NCBI GenBank assembly: GCA_034770075.1
Contig: CM068386.1
Coordinates: 39,613,990 to 39,677,989 of the forward strand
DNA: 64,000 bases
Direction of reading: 5' to 3'
DNA from: Aralia elata
Taxonomy: Eukaryota; Streptophyta; Magnoliopsida; Apiales; Araliaceae
Shown here: piece after piece, positions 22,759 through 34,370 of the stretch
Numbering within the stretch: position 1 is the stretch's first letter
How the letters are laid out: each line of letters begins with the position of its first letter
The notes under the pieces: generated by a model
The model's database searches: none
What the model was told of the DNA's origin: nothing
The model's input: only the letters and a program-made list of their open reading frames with translations
Made by a program: the position numbers and the translations under genes

Positions 22759-24565
22759 TGAAAGTAGTATGCACACAAGTCAATCATATTTGATATGATG
22801 TAGCATATACTTTGTAATCTTATTCGGTTATTAAAGGCATTTTATATTATCTACATGATGTTGTTATATTAAATGTGATAAACCCATAGTTTTGAGCAAT
22901 GCTTTTAGAATCATGATGGTGATCATGCTAATGAAATCTAAATTCTAGAAAGCTCACAAACTAAAATCGTTCCTAATCGATGGATTACTAAAAAAGGGGA
23001 TTAGTGAATCCAGATAGATTAGTACATACGTTACTTGCTCTTATGAAGAGGATGATTGATCTCATAATCATTTGTGTGGAGACACTAAAGCAAGTATGTA
23101 TGTGCTTATTAGAGAATAAGTTCACTGAACGTGGCTCGCTAAGGAATTCCTAATGGAGTTTTACTCGCCTGTCAATAGGAATTCCTCTAGTGATAGTAGT
23201 ACAAGTGATCCTTGGACTTGAGATCATCATAGTATCTTGTGTATGATGAGTTATACTTTGACATATCCCTTAAGACCTTTGGGGTATATCAAAGGGTATG
23301 ATTGAGTATAATAAGTTGTACATGGAGATACGTGAATGGTCAACAAAGAATCTACCACTTCTAGTAAAAGGAGAGAATGTCCTATATGATTCGATAAATG
23401 ACAACTCAGAAGTCTTTGGCCAAAGCAGAATGAAATTAGAAAGGAGTTTCTAATTTACATTATCAGAGTTGTGCATTGGAGAATCGAAATACATATAATT
23501 AAATAAAATGAGACTTGACAGTAATTCCATGTCTTATATTTAATTGGGACATTGTATGGTAGAAGGATTGAATTATACGGTAACTATTCACTGAAAGGTT
23601 CTTTTGTGATTAATGTTAAAATCTATATTATCTGGAAAGTCGTTGATCGCTAAGGGGGCTTACCCTTATTGTAGAATAAATATTATTTATTTAAATAAAT
23701 TAAATAGTTTAATATATTTACTTAAATAAGATTAGAATTGTTTTAATTGATTTATTCACAACCGATTTAATATGGAGAACCTAAAGGGTCACACCGCAAA
23801 AGGAAAATATTTGTTTAAGAAGTAAATGACATAAATGTAATAATAAGTTAAGTGTATTTAATTTAATATATGGAGATATAATAAATTAAATAGCTTAATA
23901 TTTATTATTTAATATTTTAGAAATATTAAATATAAATTAATAAGAGGAGTCTTATTATTATTATTACTATTACTATTATTTAATTTCTAATAGGGATTGG
24001 GAATTAATTAATAGAAGTATTCTCTCATAAATTCCTAATTGGATTAGGAGTTTAATTAATTAAAGGAGTTTAATTAAAATAAAAACCCTAATCCTAAATA
24101 GTTTAGGAGGGTTCCCTATATCTATAAATAAGAGGAGTCTTATCATGATTTCGGGTTAAACAGTTACACACTCTTCCATGATAATTGAAGAGAGAGAGTA
24201 CTTGCAATTTCTATAGAGATAGAAACTAGAGTTTTGCCAACACCCATCTTCTTGAACAACTATTATTCCTTAGTGGATCACCTCTAGAGGCCAAACACTT
24301 GGGTGGCTAACGTTGATCAAATGAAGGAATTTAATCGGTGGAATTCAAGGAGAACGCGAAAGATTTGGAGGTGAACTCGTACCTGTGGAAGCATGGTTCT
24401 ACAAGGGTATGATTCTCATACTTTATCTCTTTCGTTTAATTGATAATTGAGCACATGGATGATCATGGTGATGGTTTGTATGAAAAATTTTAAAATCCGT
24501 TTTATTGCGCTTCCGCACTATTTATGTAATTTGATTGCATGTCCGCGCTATATACAAACCTAACA
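22759..24565 (+). mobile_element. 5' LTR of Copia element B
   Basis: Runs from TGAAAGTAGTATGC to ...CAAACCTAACA, 1807 bp. It is followed at once by the primer site. A TATAAATA box lies at 24123-24130. It belongs to the same family as A, D and E, in opposite orientation to A. Confidence 0.9.
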
Positions 24566-24566
24566 G

Positions 24567-24578
24567 TGGCATCAGAGC
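24567..24578 (+). other. Primer-binding site of Copia element B
   Basis: TGGCATCAGAGC, one change from the initiator-Met tRNA complement, one base after the LTR end. Copy D has the exact TGGTATCAGAGC (minus strand, 51356-51367). Confidence 0.85.
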
Positions 24579-24835
24579 CTAACCTTGTGTTAATTATTGA
24601 TTATTATGATTCCATGTATGTATGGGTATGCGATTGGATCGATTTTCTGAGCAACGAAAAAAAAAATCGAAGTCTGCTACGTGGCGTGGTCGCGCCGCTT
24701 CCAGTTCATTCTGGAGCGCGGCCGCGCCCGAACCCAGAAATCGTTTCTGGGGGTGTAGCGCGGCCGCGCCGCTCCTAGTTCATTTTGGAGCGGTCTGCAG
24801 ATTTTGAAATTTTTTTTATTTTGATTTTATTTATT

Positions 24836-25290
24836 TTCAATTAGGATAAAAGGTTTATTTTGAATTGGAATATAATTAAAATTAAAAGTTTTATTTGAAC
24901 TTGGAATTGAATTCTACGTTAACTAGAATAAAGAAGTTTATTCACATATGGAATATGATTCCATGTTTCCTAGAATAAAGGAGTTTATTCACATATGGAA
25001 TAGGATTCCATGTTTCCTTAAAAATAAAGATGTTTATTTTGATAAGGAATAGGATTTAACATATTTTATTTTTTCAAGCAATTTTAAGTTAAAATAAAGG
25101 AGTTTATTTTGAACTTAAAATTGGTTTCCATGTTAATTAAAATAAAGGAGTTTATTTTGATTTGGAATTTGATTAAAAATAAAGGAGTTTATTTTTATTC
25201 AAAATTGGATAAAATAAAATAAATAAGTTTATTATGATTTAAATTTTGATTAAAATAAAGGAGTTTATTTTGTTTCAAAATTAGATTTCT
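24836..25290. repeat. AT-rich hairpin array in the Copia leader, copy B
   Basis: The best unit (25082-25120) has arms TTTTAAGTT and AACTTAAAA outside AAAATAAA-GGAG-TTTATTTT, a 17-bp stem with a single bulged G. Another (25014-25049) has TTCCTT/AAGGAA outside AAATAAA-GATG-TTTATTT. A third core is GAATAAA-GGAG-TTTATTC (24973-24990). Confidence 0.8.
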
Positions 25291-26047
25291 AGTAAACTTT
25301 TGATTGCCCATTAAATGATATCAATGCATATATGGAATGGTTTTATTATTCATGAGATGAATGTTATTTATTGATACATATGGATATATGTATGATAATA
25401 AATAGGGATTGATTATGGACTACTGACCAATGTGTGATTGGATTTATGTTAGTGAATACTTGAATGAATGGATTTTTTATAAATGGGGTCTGCGTACCTC
25501 GTCTTCTCTAGTTTTTCTTGATGTAAATTCTATCTTCCTCCTATGTACCTCCCCTTGACTACTGATCAAGGTTTCTATTTATTGTAAATAGTTTATGTAA
25601 TAGGTTTAGTTAGAATTACTTGAAGAATTGGAGACAAAGGAGCAAGGAGCGCTTGAAGACCTGTTTGTAATGGAGCCCAAGTTTAAATGTAATAGTTATA
25701 TTTAAATTTTGTTCTTGCACCCTAGGTTTGACCTTTTGGTTCACTTGGTGGCTCTAGTGAACCAAACTAGAATAAAAGTCCATAATCAATCCGGGTAGAA
25801 TATAGTATTCTATATGTGCATGCTTACTATATGTATATTATATATTATCCAACATGCTTCGCATGTTAAATAATATGACGCGTATTTTATATATATATGT
25901 GCATGCGCGCTAAACAAGATGAGACATATAATAACAAACCCCTCAAAGAAATTATATTAAGTCCTAAGCGTTCAAAGATATTTGGAATATCGAGCGTCGC
26001 CTTCTAGCATGGTAAAGCAATAGAGTATTAAATATTTAATATGAGTT

Positions 26048-26340
26048 TGTTGTGTCACCACAAGACAAATATTAAATATTTAAGATGTTGTATTATCACA
26101 TTTGATGCTTATTAAGGAATTGAACATTACTGTTTTGTTGTGTCACCACAAGGATGGTATTTTTCTCTTCACATATATGGAAGTGTTAGGTTGGACTTAA
26201 CTTGGATAATTTTGATTCGGATGTGTCACCACTTGATCAAAATAATCTAAGAGGCAAAATACAAAGAGTTACATAGTGATGTAATTGACAATAGTTGTCT
26301 ACCTATTTATTTATATATCGTTTGTTGTGTCACCACAAGG
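26048..26340 (+). repeat. Four TGTTGTGTCACCACAAG motifs, copy B
   Basis: Starts near 26048, 26135, 26223 (shortened, ATGTGTCACCACTTG) and 26322, all with the GTCACCAC core. Confidence 0.75.
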
Positions 26341-26610
26341 CTATATACATTTGAAATGAGATCCTTATTCTCACTAGAAAATCTTTAATTAGAATTGCCG
26401 AACTAAATATTGAGGGTAATATGGTTTGATGAAAATAGTGAGGTACCAATTTAAAATAAAGACCTAATTTATTTTGGTAATTAATTAAGAAATGAATGTA
26501 TGCTAAAATGTTGTTAAATTACAAATTCATTTATAGAATTTTACGATGTCTAATTCACTATCACTGCATAGCATATTAGATGCTAATTAATCGGACCGTA
26601 TTAAACGAAC

Positions 26611-29600
26611 TGGTTAAGAAATTTGAGAATTGTTCTCAAGGCTGAAAAGCTATCTTATATCCTTAATACGCCTATCCCTGCAATGGTTACAGACAATGCC
26701 TCTGAGGAAGAGATTGCTACTTTTAGAAAGTAGCAAGATGATGCACAGTTGGCTCAATGATCATGCTCGCATCCATGAGTAACGAGCTTCAGCGTCAGCA
26801 TGAAACTGTGGATGCTCCTACTGTACTCTAGCACCTTCAAGGAGTTGAAGGATGAGGAAAGTAGGACTATTAGATATCAGATATCTAAGGAGCTTTTCCG
26901 ATCTAGAATGACCGATGGCACTACAGTACAAACATATGTCCTAAAATGATCAATCTGATTGAACAATTGGGACAACTGGGTTTTAATGGATGGAAAGATG
27001 ATCCAAGATTTGATCTTGCAATCACTTCCGGACTCTTTCTCACAAATTATTGTGAATTTTCACATGAATAAGTTATATGTCAGCCTGCCTGAGTTGCTTA
27101 AACATGTTGAAAACTGTAAAGAGTCACTTTCCAACCAAGAAAGACCAAGTCTTACTGGTAGATGATTCTTCCAGGAAGCGGAAGAGGGCCAAAGGATCTT
27201 CTTAAAAGAAGAACAATTCAAAGAAGGTAAAAGGAAAGGCAAAAACAAAGGACAATAAGAATAAGACTGATGCATATAGCAAAGGAGTTTGCTTCCACTG
27301 CAATAAGCCTGGATACTAGCAAGAAACTGTAAGGAGAATCTTATAGAGGCTAACCAGAAGAAGCCTAGTGAAGCTTCGATTATAGATACAGGTTTGTTCA
27401 TGATTAAAAATAAATCTTTCTGTAAGTCAATGTTCTACTTGGGTATTGGATACCGGCTATAGTTCTCGCGTATGCAATCCAATGCAGAGACTAAGCAGAA
27501 GTAGAAAGCTAAACAAAGATTAAGTAATCTTATGTGTGGGAATGGAGCAAAGGTTGCTGCATTAACCATAGGAATTTATAGTTTAGCATTGCCTACGGGC
27601 AAGTCTATTAAGTTAATAAGTTGTTATTATGTTCCAGTTTTCATTAGAAACATTAGAACTTCCGTTGTTGGACAAGGAAGGTTCTGGTATTATATTTAAG
27701 AACAATTGTTGTTCTATTTATAATGATAATGTTTTGTTTGAAACTGGAAGATCACTTGATGGACTTTGAAAAACTTGACTTACATGAAAAATAATTTTTG
27801 CAAATTGAACAAACTAGTAAAAGAAAAAAGAGATGGTCATTCAAAGAGTTGAATGTGTGTATTTGATAAAATACAAGTCTAAATCATTTGAAATGTTCAA
27901 AGAATTCAGAAGTGAAACATATTGAAAGAGTACTAAGATTCTTTGATCAGATCGAGGAAAGAATACTTGTGCAATGAGTTTCTAGATCATCTCAAAATGG
28001 TATTTTCTCATAATGGACACCTTCTGATATGCAATAGTTGATTGGTGTATCTAAAAGGAGAAATTGTACCTTGTTGGACATGGTGCAGTCCATAATGATT
28101 TTTACCGACATTCTAGTATCTATCTGGGGTTATGCCCTAGAAACGGCTGCATATCTACAAAATAAGGCAACCTCAAAAATTCGGTCCCAAGACTCCATAA
28201 AAGTTATGGATATGAAGGATTCATACTCTTAAGTATGTTAAGATAAGGGGTTATCCAGCTTATGTGAAAAAGATTCAAAGATAGGTTTGGGACAAAATCT
28301 GACAAGTGCAAATTTGTGGGATATCCTAAAGAAAGTTTAGGGTATTATTACTATAATCCTACACGCTGCCTTCTTAGATAAAGGTGTTTATCATTGAAGG
28401 AGCTAGTGGGAGGATAATAGATATTGAAGGAGTTCAAGAACCACAAAGCACTTTAAGTCGAACTGAGGAACCTGTAGATAGACCTATTGTACCACAACCG
28501 AATCGTAAATCTGGAAGAGTACCGAAGATATCTGGGAGGTATGGATTCATCATAGAGGATGATGATGAGGTACGCATCATTGAGGATGATGCTCCAGTTA
28601 TATACGATGAGGCTATGAGTAGAAGACACTCAGAGAAATGGCAAATGACCATGAAATCCGAAATGGACTCCATGTATGAGAACCAAGTATTGACTCTGGT
28701 TACTCCATAAAAAGGGCATAGTGCCTAGAGTGTGAATATGGGTCTTTAAGAGAAAGACTGGGGAAAATGGCAAGGTGGAGACCTATAAGACCAGACCTGT
28801 TTAAAAGGTTTTTCAAGTCAAGGAGATGACTGTGATAAAACCTTATTAGCTGGTAATGCTCAAGTCCATTTGGATTTTGCATGTGATTGCAGCTTATTAC
28901 GCAATCTGGCAAAATGGATATAGAGACGTCCTTCCTCAATGAAGACTTGAGGAGAATGTATGTATGATATAGCCAGAGAAATTTGTTTCAAAAGGTTGAA
29001 GCAAATCGTGTTTTAAGCTACAATGATCCATTTATGGATTGAAGCAAGATTCTCAAAGATGGAACATTCGTTTTGATGAGACAATCAAGAGAGTTTGATT
29101 TTATCAAAAACGAGAATGAACCTAGTGTGTACAAAAGGTCAGTGGGAGCACTGTGACATTCCTAGTATTATATGTTGATATATTACTGATAAGAAATGAC
29201 ACACCAATGCTACAATCAGTAGAGATAAAATTGTCTAAACATTCCTCCATGAATAACTTGGGAGGAACATCCTATAAATTGGGGATATAAATCTATATAG
29301 ATAGATTTAAAAGGATGTTCGGCTTGACCCAATGAACGTATATTCATTCGATGCGAATGGCGTTTAGCATGGAAAACTCCAAGAGAGGTCTCATGATGAT
29401 GAGCCATGGAGTGTATCTCTCTAAAATTGTCCCCAATTGAAAGAGAGATCACATGAGTTACTATCATGTATGCAATGAATATACAAGGCCTGATGTTGAT
29501 CAGTCATATTCTGGAGAAGGTCAATATAAGACAGTGATAAACATCTTTAGGTACTTAACCGGTACTGAAGATGTGATCATAATTCATGGTAGGTCTGAAT

Positions 29601-30028
29601 TAAAACTAGAGGGCTAAACAGACTCAAGTTTTTCAGACTAACTAAGACGATAACAAATCCACTTTAAGGTAAATCGTTACCTTCAAAGGTGGTGCAGTGA
29701 ATTGGAAAGGTTCTAAACAGCAAAGAGTTGCTGGTTAATTGACAAAGACAAAGTATATAGCTGTAAATGAAGCTGCAAGTTTGATTATTTGGATGAAAAG
29801 TTCATTACAGAACTAGGAATAATTCTTTAGTCTCATCTTGGATTCAAACATGTGTTGCGACACTTTTATTTGATTAGTGGAACCATTGAAAGAAGAGAAG
29901 TCACTATAGAGATAGTGGACTCTCAAGAACAACATTATATATCCATTTACTGAAGCTTTATCCAAACAGCAGGATGATTGTCACTTACAGAAGAAGGGTA
30001 TTAGATACCATGACGATTGGCTTTAGTG
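26611..30028 (+). pseudogene. Gag-pol remains of Copia element B
   Basis: Order on the plus strand: UBN2-type Gag (VLKAEKLSYIL near 26630; LILQSLPDSFSQIIVNFHMN at about 27010-27070), zinc knuckle CFHCNKPGY (about 27290; Tyr where the CCHC His belongs, then a stop), protease (broken), deletion, integrase C-terminal fragment (28038-28160, SIWGYALETAAYLQNKATSK), RVT_2 linker (28384-28690, RPIVPQPNRKSGRVPK) and RT to about 29640, with YVDI at about 29170-29190 instead of YVDD, then RNase H remains to the PPT. There are many stops and frameshifts. Like A and D it lacks the pre-integrase zinc finger and the first catalytic Asp of integrase. Confidence 0.85.
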
Positions 30029-30040
30029 CAAGTGGGAGAT
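30029..30040 (+). other. Polypurine tract of Copia element B
   Basis: CAAGTGGGAGAT immediately before LTR start TGAAAGTAGT. The same tract is found in D (minus strand, 46055-46066). Confidence 0.85.
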
Positions 30041-30682
30041 TGAAAGTAGTATGCACACAAGCCAATCATATTTGATATGATGTAGCATATATACTTTGTA
30101 ATCTTATTTAGTTATTAAAGGTATTTTACATTATCTACATGGTGCTTGTATATTAAATGTGATAAACCCATAGTTTTGAGCAATGCTTTTAGAATCATGA
30201 TGGTGATCATGCTAATGAGATCTAAATTCTAGAAAGCTCACAAACTAAAATCGTTCCTAATCGATGGATTACTAAAAAAGGGGATTAGTGAATTCGGATA
30301 GATTAGTACATACGTTGCTTTCTCTTATGAAGAGGATGATTGATCTCATAATCATTTGTGTGGAGACACTAAAGCAAGTATGTAGGTGCTTATTAGAGAA
30401 TAAGTTCACTGAACGTGGCTCGCTAAGGAATACCTAATGGAGTTTTACTCGCCCGTCAATAGGAATTCCTCTAGTGATAGTAATACAAGTGATCCTTGGA
30501 CTTGAGATCATCATAATATCTTGTGTATGATGAGTTATACTTTGACATGTCCCTTAAGACCTTTGGGGTATATCAAAGGGTATGATTGAGTATAATAAGT
30601 TGTACATGGAGATACGTGAATGGTCAACAAAGAATCTACCACTTCTAGTAAAAGGAGAGAATGTCCTATGTGATTCGATAAT
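30041..30682 (+). mobile_element. 3' LTR of Copia element B, truncated after 642 bp
   Basis: Begins TGAAAGTAGTATGC after the PPT and stops at GATTCGATA, where minus-strand LTR sequence of A begins (ATTAGGAATTTATG). The rest of the LTR, the right target duplication and about 15 bases of A are missing, so a deletion joined the two. Confidence 0.85.
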
Positions 30683-31950
30683 TAGGAATTTATGAGAGTA
30701 CTTTTATTAATTAATTTCCAAACCCTTTTAGAAATTAAATAATAATAATAATAATAAGACTCCTCTTATTAATTTATATTTAATATTTCCAAAATATTAA
30801 ATAATAAATATTAAACTATTTAATTTATTCTATCTCCATAAATTAAATTAAATACACTTAACTTATTATTACAATTATGCCATTTACTTCTTAAACAAAT
30901 ATTTCCTTTTTGCGGTGTGACCCTTTAGGTTCTCCATATTAAACCGGTTGTGAATAAATCAATTAGAACAATTCTAATTTTATTTAAATAAATAAATTAA
31001 ACTTTTTAATTCATTTAAATAAATAATATTTATTCTACAATAAGGGTAAGCCCCCTTAACGATCAACGACTTTTCAGATAATATAGATTTCAACATTAAT
31101 CACAAAAGAACCTTTCAGTGAATAGTTACCATACAATTCAATACTTCTACCATACAATGTCCCAATTAAATATAAGACATGAAATTACTGCCAAGTCTTA
31201 TTTTATTTAATTATATGTATTTCGATTTTCAAATGCACAACTCTAATTAATGCAAATTAGAAACTCCTTTCTAATTTCATTCTGCTTTGGCCAAAGACTT
31301 CTGAGTCGTCATTTATCGAATCACATAGGACATTCTCTCCTTTTACTAGAAGTGGTAGATTCTTTGTTGACCATTCACCTATCTCCATGTACAACTTATT
31401 ATACCCAATCATACCCTTTGATATACCCTAAAGGTCTTAAGGGACATGTCAAAGTATAACTCATCATACACAAGATACTATGATGATCTCAAGTCCAAGG
31501 ATCACTTGTACTACTATCACTAGAGGAATTCTTATTGACAGGCGAGTAAAACTCCATTAGGTATTCCTTAGCGAGCCACGTTCAGTGAACTTATTCTCTA
31601 ATAAGCACCTACATACTTGCTTTAGTGTCTCCACACAAATGATTATGAGATCAACCATCCTCTTCATAAGAACAAGCAACGTATGTACTAATCTATCTGG
31701 ATTCACTAATCCCCTTTTTAGTAATCAATCGATTAGGAACGATTTTAGTTTGTGAGCTATCTAAAATTTAGATCTCATTAGCATGATCCCCATCATGATT
31801 CTAAAAGCATTGCTCAAAACTATGGGTTTATCACATTTATTATAACAACACCATGTAGATAATGTAAAATGCCTTTAATAACCGAATAAGATTACAAAGT
31901 ATATGCTACATCATATCAAATATGATTGGCTTGTGTGCATACTACTTTCA
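30683..31950 (-). mobile_element. 5' LTR of Copia element A, second part
   Basis: Continues 22242-22758 after removal of B and ends ...GCATACTACTTTCA at 31950, which is the start of the LTR on the minus strand. Sirevirus-like coding sequence begins at 31951. The first 642 LTR bases here are an inverted copy of 30041-30682. Confidence 0.85.
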
Positions 31951-32666
31951 ACTATCTGATTGGTTAGTTAAAGAAGCCAGGAAAGTGAAGACATCAGATA
32001 AACCAGTTCTAAAGATCTACTATGGAAGGTTCTTGAGCATCATACTGAAGAAGAGGCTGAAAAACAAAATTGGGGATGATGAGGGAGAAACCCTAAATGT
32101 CCACAAAATCATGTCGCCCAAACTGTTTGACAATTGGAAGAAGAACCCCATGGAGAACAAGAAGTTGAGAACGTCTGGTAGCAGCAGTAGAGGAACTTCA
32201 AAAGCTGGCAAAGGAAAGAGGAAAGCTAATACACTAAAGGAGGAAGCATCTCAATCTGAAAACTCTTCATCTCCTGAGCCCATTCCCTCCAAATCAATTA
32301 AGAAGAAGGCGAAAGTTGAGGTAGCCCCAGTGAAGTGTCTCTCTAACTCTGAAGATGGATCTGAAGAAAAGAAAGAAGCATTCGAGGCACCCATGGTCAA
32401 ACCCTCAAAAAGAAGACAAAGTGCGAGACTAAGGCAAATGATGGAAGTTTCAAGTCAAAAGAGTAAAGAAGAGATTCCACCAGTGATAATTAACCTTGGG
32501 AATGATGATGATAAGAGTGACAAAGCTGAGGCTGTAGAGACAAGTAAAAACGTGGCATCTAGTGATGAATCTGCTAAAAAGGATGTGACCACAAGTGAGT
32601 CTAAATCAGGAAGTAAGGATGTAGCCATTTCTGTTGAAAATAGTCTCATTAAATAAACAACAGTTA
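31951..32666 (+). pseudogene. Sirevirus-like post-pol ORF, first fragment
   Basis: Plus-strand open frame from the A insertion site to a stop at 32654-32656 (an in-frame Met and ten residues come from the A LTR). It starts SDWLVKEARKVK, then IYYGRFLSIILKKRLKNKI, followed by a long low-complexity region rich in Lys, Ser, Glu with nuclear-localisation-like KKKAK and RRQSARLRQ. It belongs to the frame that resumes at 38976 and 40943, and lies before a Sirevirus-type PPT and LTR, the position where sireviruses often carry an additional ORF. No transmembrane segment or known catalytic motif is seen. Function is unknown. Confidence 0.6.
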
Positions 32667-32667
32667 A

Positions 32668-32949
32668 TGTAGGATATTCAATTCATAAGGGTTGTTGATT
32701 GAGATTAGGAGTGGCTAATTCTTTAAGTGTTCTATTGTTATTTGGCACCGCCATTTCTTCTTCTTCCTCTGAATCGGTGGATGATGTATTTGACAGTAAT
32801 TCAAGTGCTATGTTGAGTCCCGGTGATGGAATTTCATCTGACTCTGCAGTGATGCCTCGAGCTTGACGAGCTTCTTTCCTTAGCCTGCGTGTAGTTTTCT
32901 CAATTTCTGGATCAAAATTCAAATCACCGGATTGAGAGGATCGTGTCAT
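32668..32949 (-). pseudogene. Athila-type Gag N-terminus, left truncated unit
   Basis: MTRSSQSGDLNFDPEIEKTT start at 32949, then KELATPNLNQQPL, the hallmark phrase at the start of Athila Gag proteins. A TGA replaces the next codon (expected Cys), and the reading IEYPTL continues for a few codons to about 32668, where Sirevirus-like sequence begins. Only about 95 codons remain. Nearly identical to 37287-37568. Confidence 0.8.
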
Positions 32950-33010
32950 AAACTACAATAATAAACAAAAATAAAATAAAATGAAGAATAAATAAAGATA
33001 AATAACACTT

Positions 33011-33027
33011 CTCTGGCAACGGCGCCA
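33011..33027 (-). other. Primer-binding site, left Athila unit
   Basis: Minus strand TGGCGCCGTTGCCAGAG, five bases from the LTR end (...CTCCCA). This is the Athila-type primer site with CC changed to CA compared with the right copy. Confidence 0.85.
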
Positions 33028-33032
33028 AAATT

Positions 33033-34357
33033 TGGGAGCTGTCGTTTTACACTCCAAAATTAATACCTTACTAACACTTTACTAGCACAAAACTTAGTAT
33101 AATGACAAGCAAGGATCGATCCCACAGAGAAATGAATTAATCTTTTACTTATTCTAATATTCCTATTATTTCTATTAATGGGGGGATTTTGAGTTTGATT
33201 CACTAAACTAACAAAAGTAATTAAGAGTGATCAATAAATAAAAAGCTTCAGTTCTTCAGTTCAGTATCACCTCATCACAATCATGGAAAAGTCAAGTTTG
33301 ATAATATTTACCCTTCAATGAGATTAATAACCCTAGATAACCACAATTGCTAATTATCCGAAATTCTCCTTATGTGTAAATCTAATGTGACAATCGCCTC
33401 AAGAGACCCTAACTATCATATAACCTAGAAGTATCAGTCTAGATTTAATATAACAGCAACATAAATAATTAGAGAATTAGGTTATTCCAAGCAACAATTA
33501 CACAATCAGGAATTATTTAACTTGCCTTCTAATAATCTTAATAATATCCAAAAGCTTGTCCACAATCAAATACTATTAATCGCTACCTATGATCAGATAT
33601 AATATCGTTTGCTTAATACTATATCTTAATCTAGCAGATGATATTAATCAAATTAATTCAATTGGCCAAATCAAATCAAAAGATTAAATAACATATAATC
33701 AGTTAAAACAGATTATCAGAATAAATCTCATGCAAGAAGGAATAAATAAATAAAACCTGATTAAACCATTAATTATGAAAAAGGTTCAACATCCCTTAGA
33801 ACTGAAAGTAAGAGTTTAGCCTGAGATGCCTTCAATCTCCTCCAATTAAGATTACAATTGTAGTTGTCAAGATCTCTCTACTAATAAACCAAAAATATCT
33901 ATTTATAGTCCTAAGATAATATCCTAAGTCTCTAAGAATTAAGAATCCAATCTGAAGTAGAAATCCTCAAAAATTACAAAAAGTCAAAGCTGGTCAAACT
34001 TGGTCAACGCCGCCTTTCTCGTCGGGGCGAGAATTTTATGCCTAGGTTTCTCGTCGGGGCGAGAACGAGCAGAAAGTTTTGGGCCGGGGCGAGCTCTGGA
34101 TCAGCTGCGGCGAAAACGGGCAGAAGATTTCTCGCCGGGGCGAGAAACTCCAATACAAAGTTCTCGTCGGGGCGAGAACCACAATTTTTCAATTGTTCAA
34201 CTTTTCTCGTTTTGGCTCCGATTTTCCATCTTTTTCTACTTTTGACTCTGAATCCTCCTGAAATCAATAAACAACCTAATAAGTGCATATACACAATAAA
34301 ACATGCAATAAACTAAATATAAAGGAATGAAAATAAATGAATATTATGCAGTTATCA
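33033..34357 (-). mobile_element. LTR of Athila element F, left
   Basis: Minus-strand TGATAA...CTCCCA, 1325 bp. A minus-strand TATAAATA is at 33900-33907. A GC-rich block of CTCGTCGGGGCGAG repeats is at 34016-34179. The open frames reading through that block (34000-34316) are not genes. Confidence 0.9.
34016..34179. repeat. GC-rich palindrome block, Athila LTR (CTCGTCGGGGCGAG)
   Basis: CTCGTCGGGGCGAG occurs three times, with variants GGCCGGGGCGAGC, GCTGCGGCGAAAAC and CTCGCCGGGGCGAG. The same block is in the right LTR at 38635-38797 with point changes. Confidence 0.85.
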
Positions 34358-34370
34358 AATTCCCCCACAC
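34358..34370 (-). other. Polypurine tract of Athila element F
   Basis: Minus-strand TGTGGGGGAATT directly at the LTR start TGATAA. Confidence 0.85.

Larger units (their letters stand above)
24579..26610 (+). mobile_element. 5' leader of Copia element B
   Basis: Non-coding leader with the same order as in A: GC palindrome block (24683-24797; two intact GCGGCCGC cores, two decayed ones), AT hairpin array (24836-25290), then four TGTGTCACCAC motifs (26048, 26135, 26223, 26322). Open frames at 24539-24807 are read-through of the GC block. Confidence 0.8.

Noticed and set aside
34000..34316. Overlapping open frames on both strands in the Athila LTRs (also 38618-38969)
   Set aside because: Caused by the GC-rich palindrome repeats inside an LTR; no start context, homology or conservation of frame.
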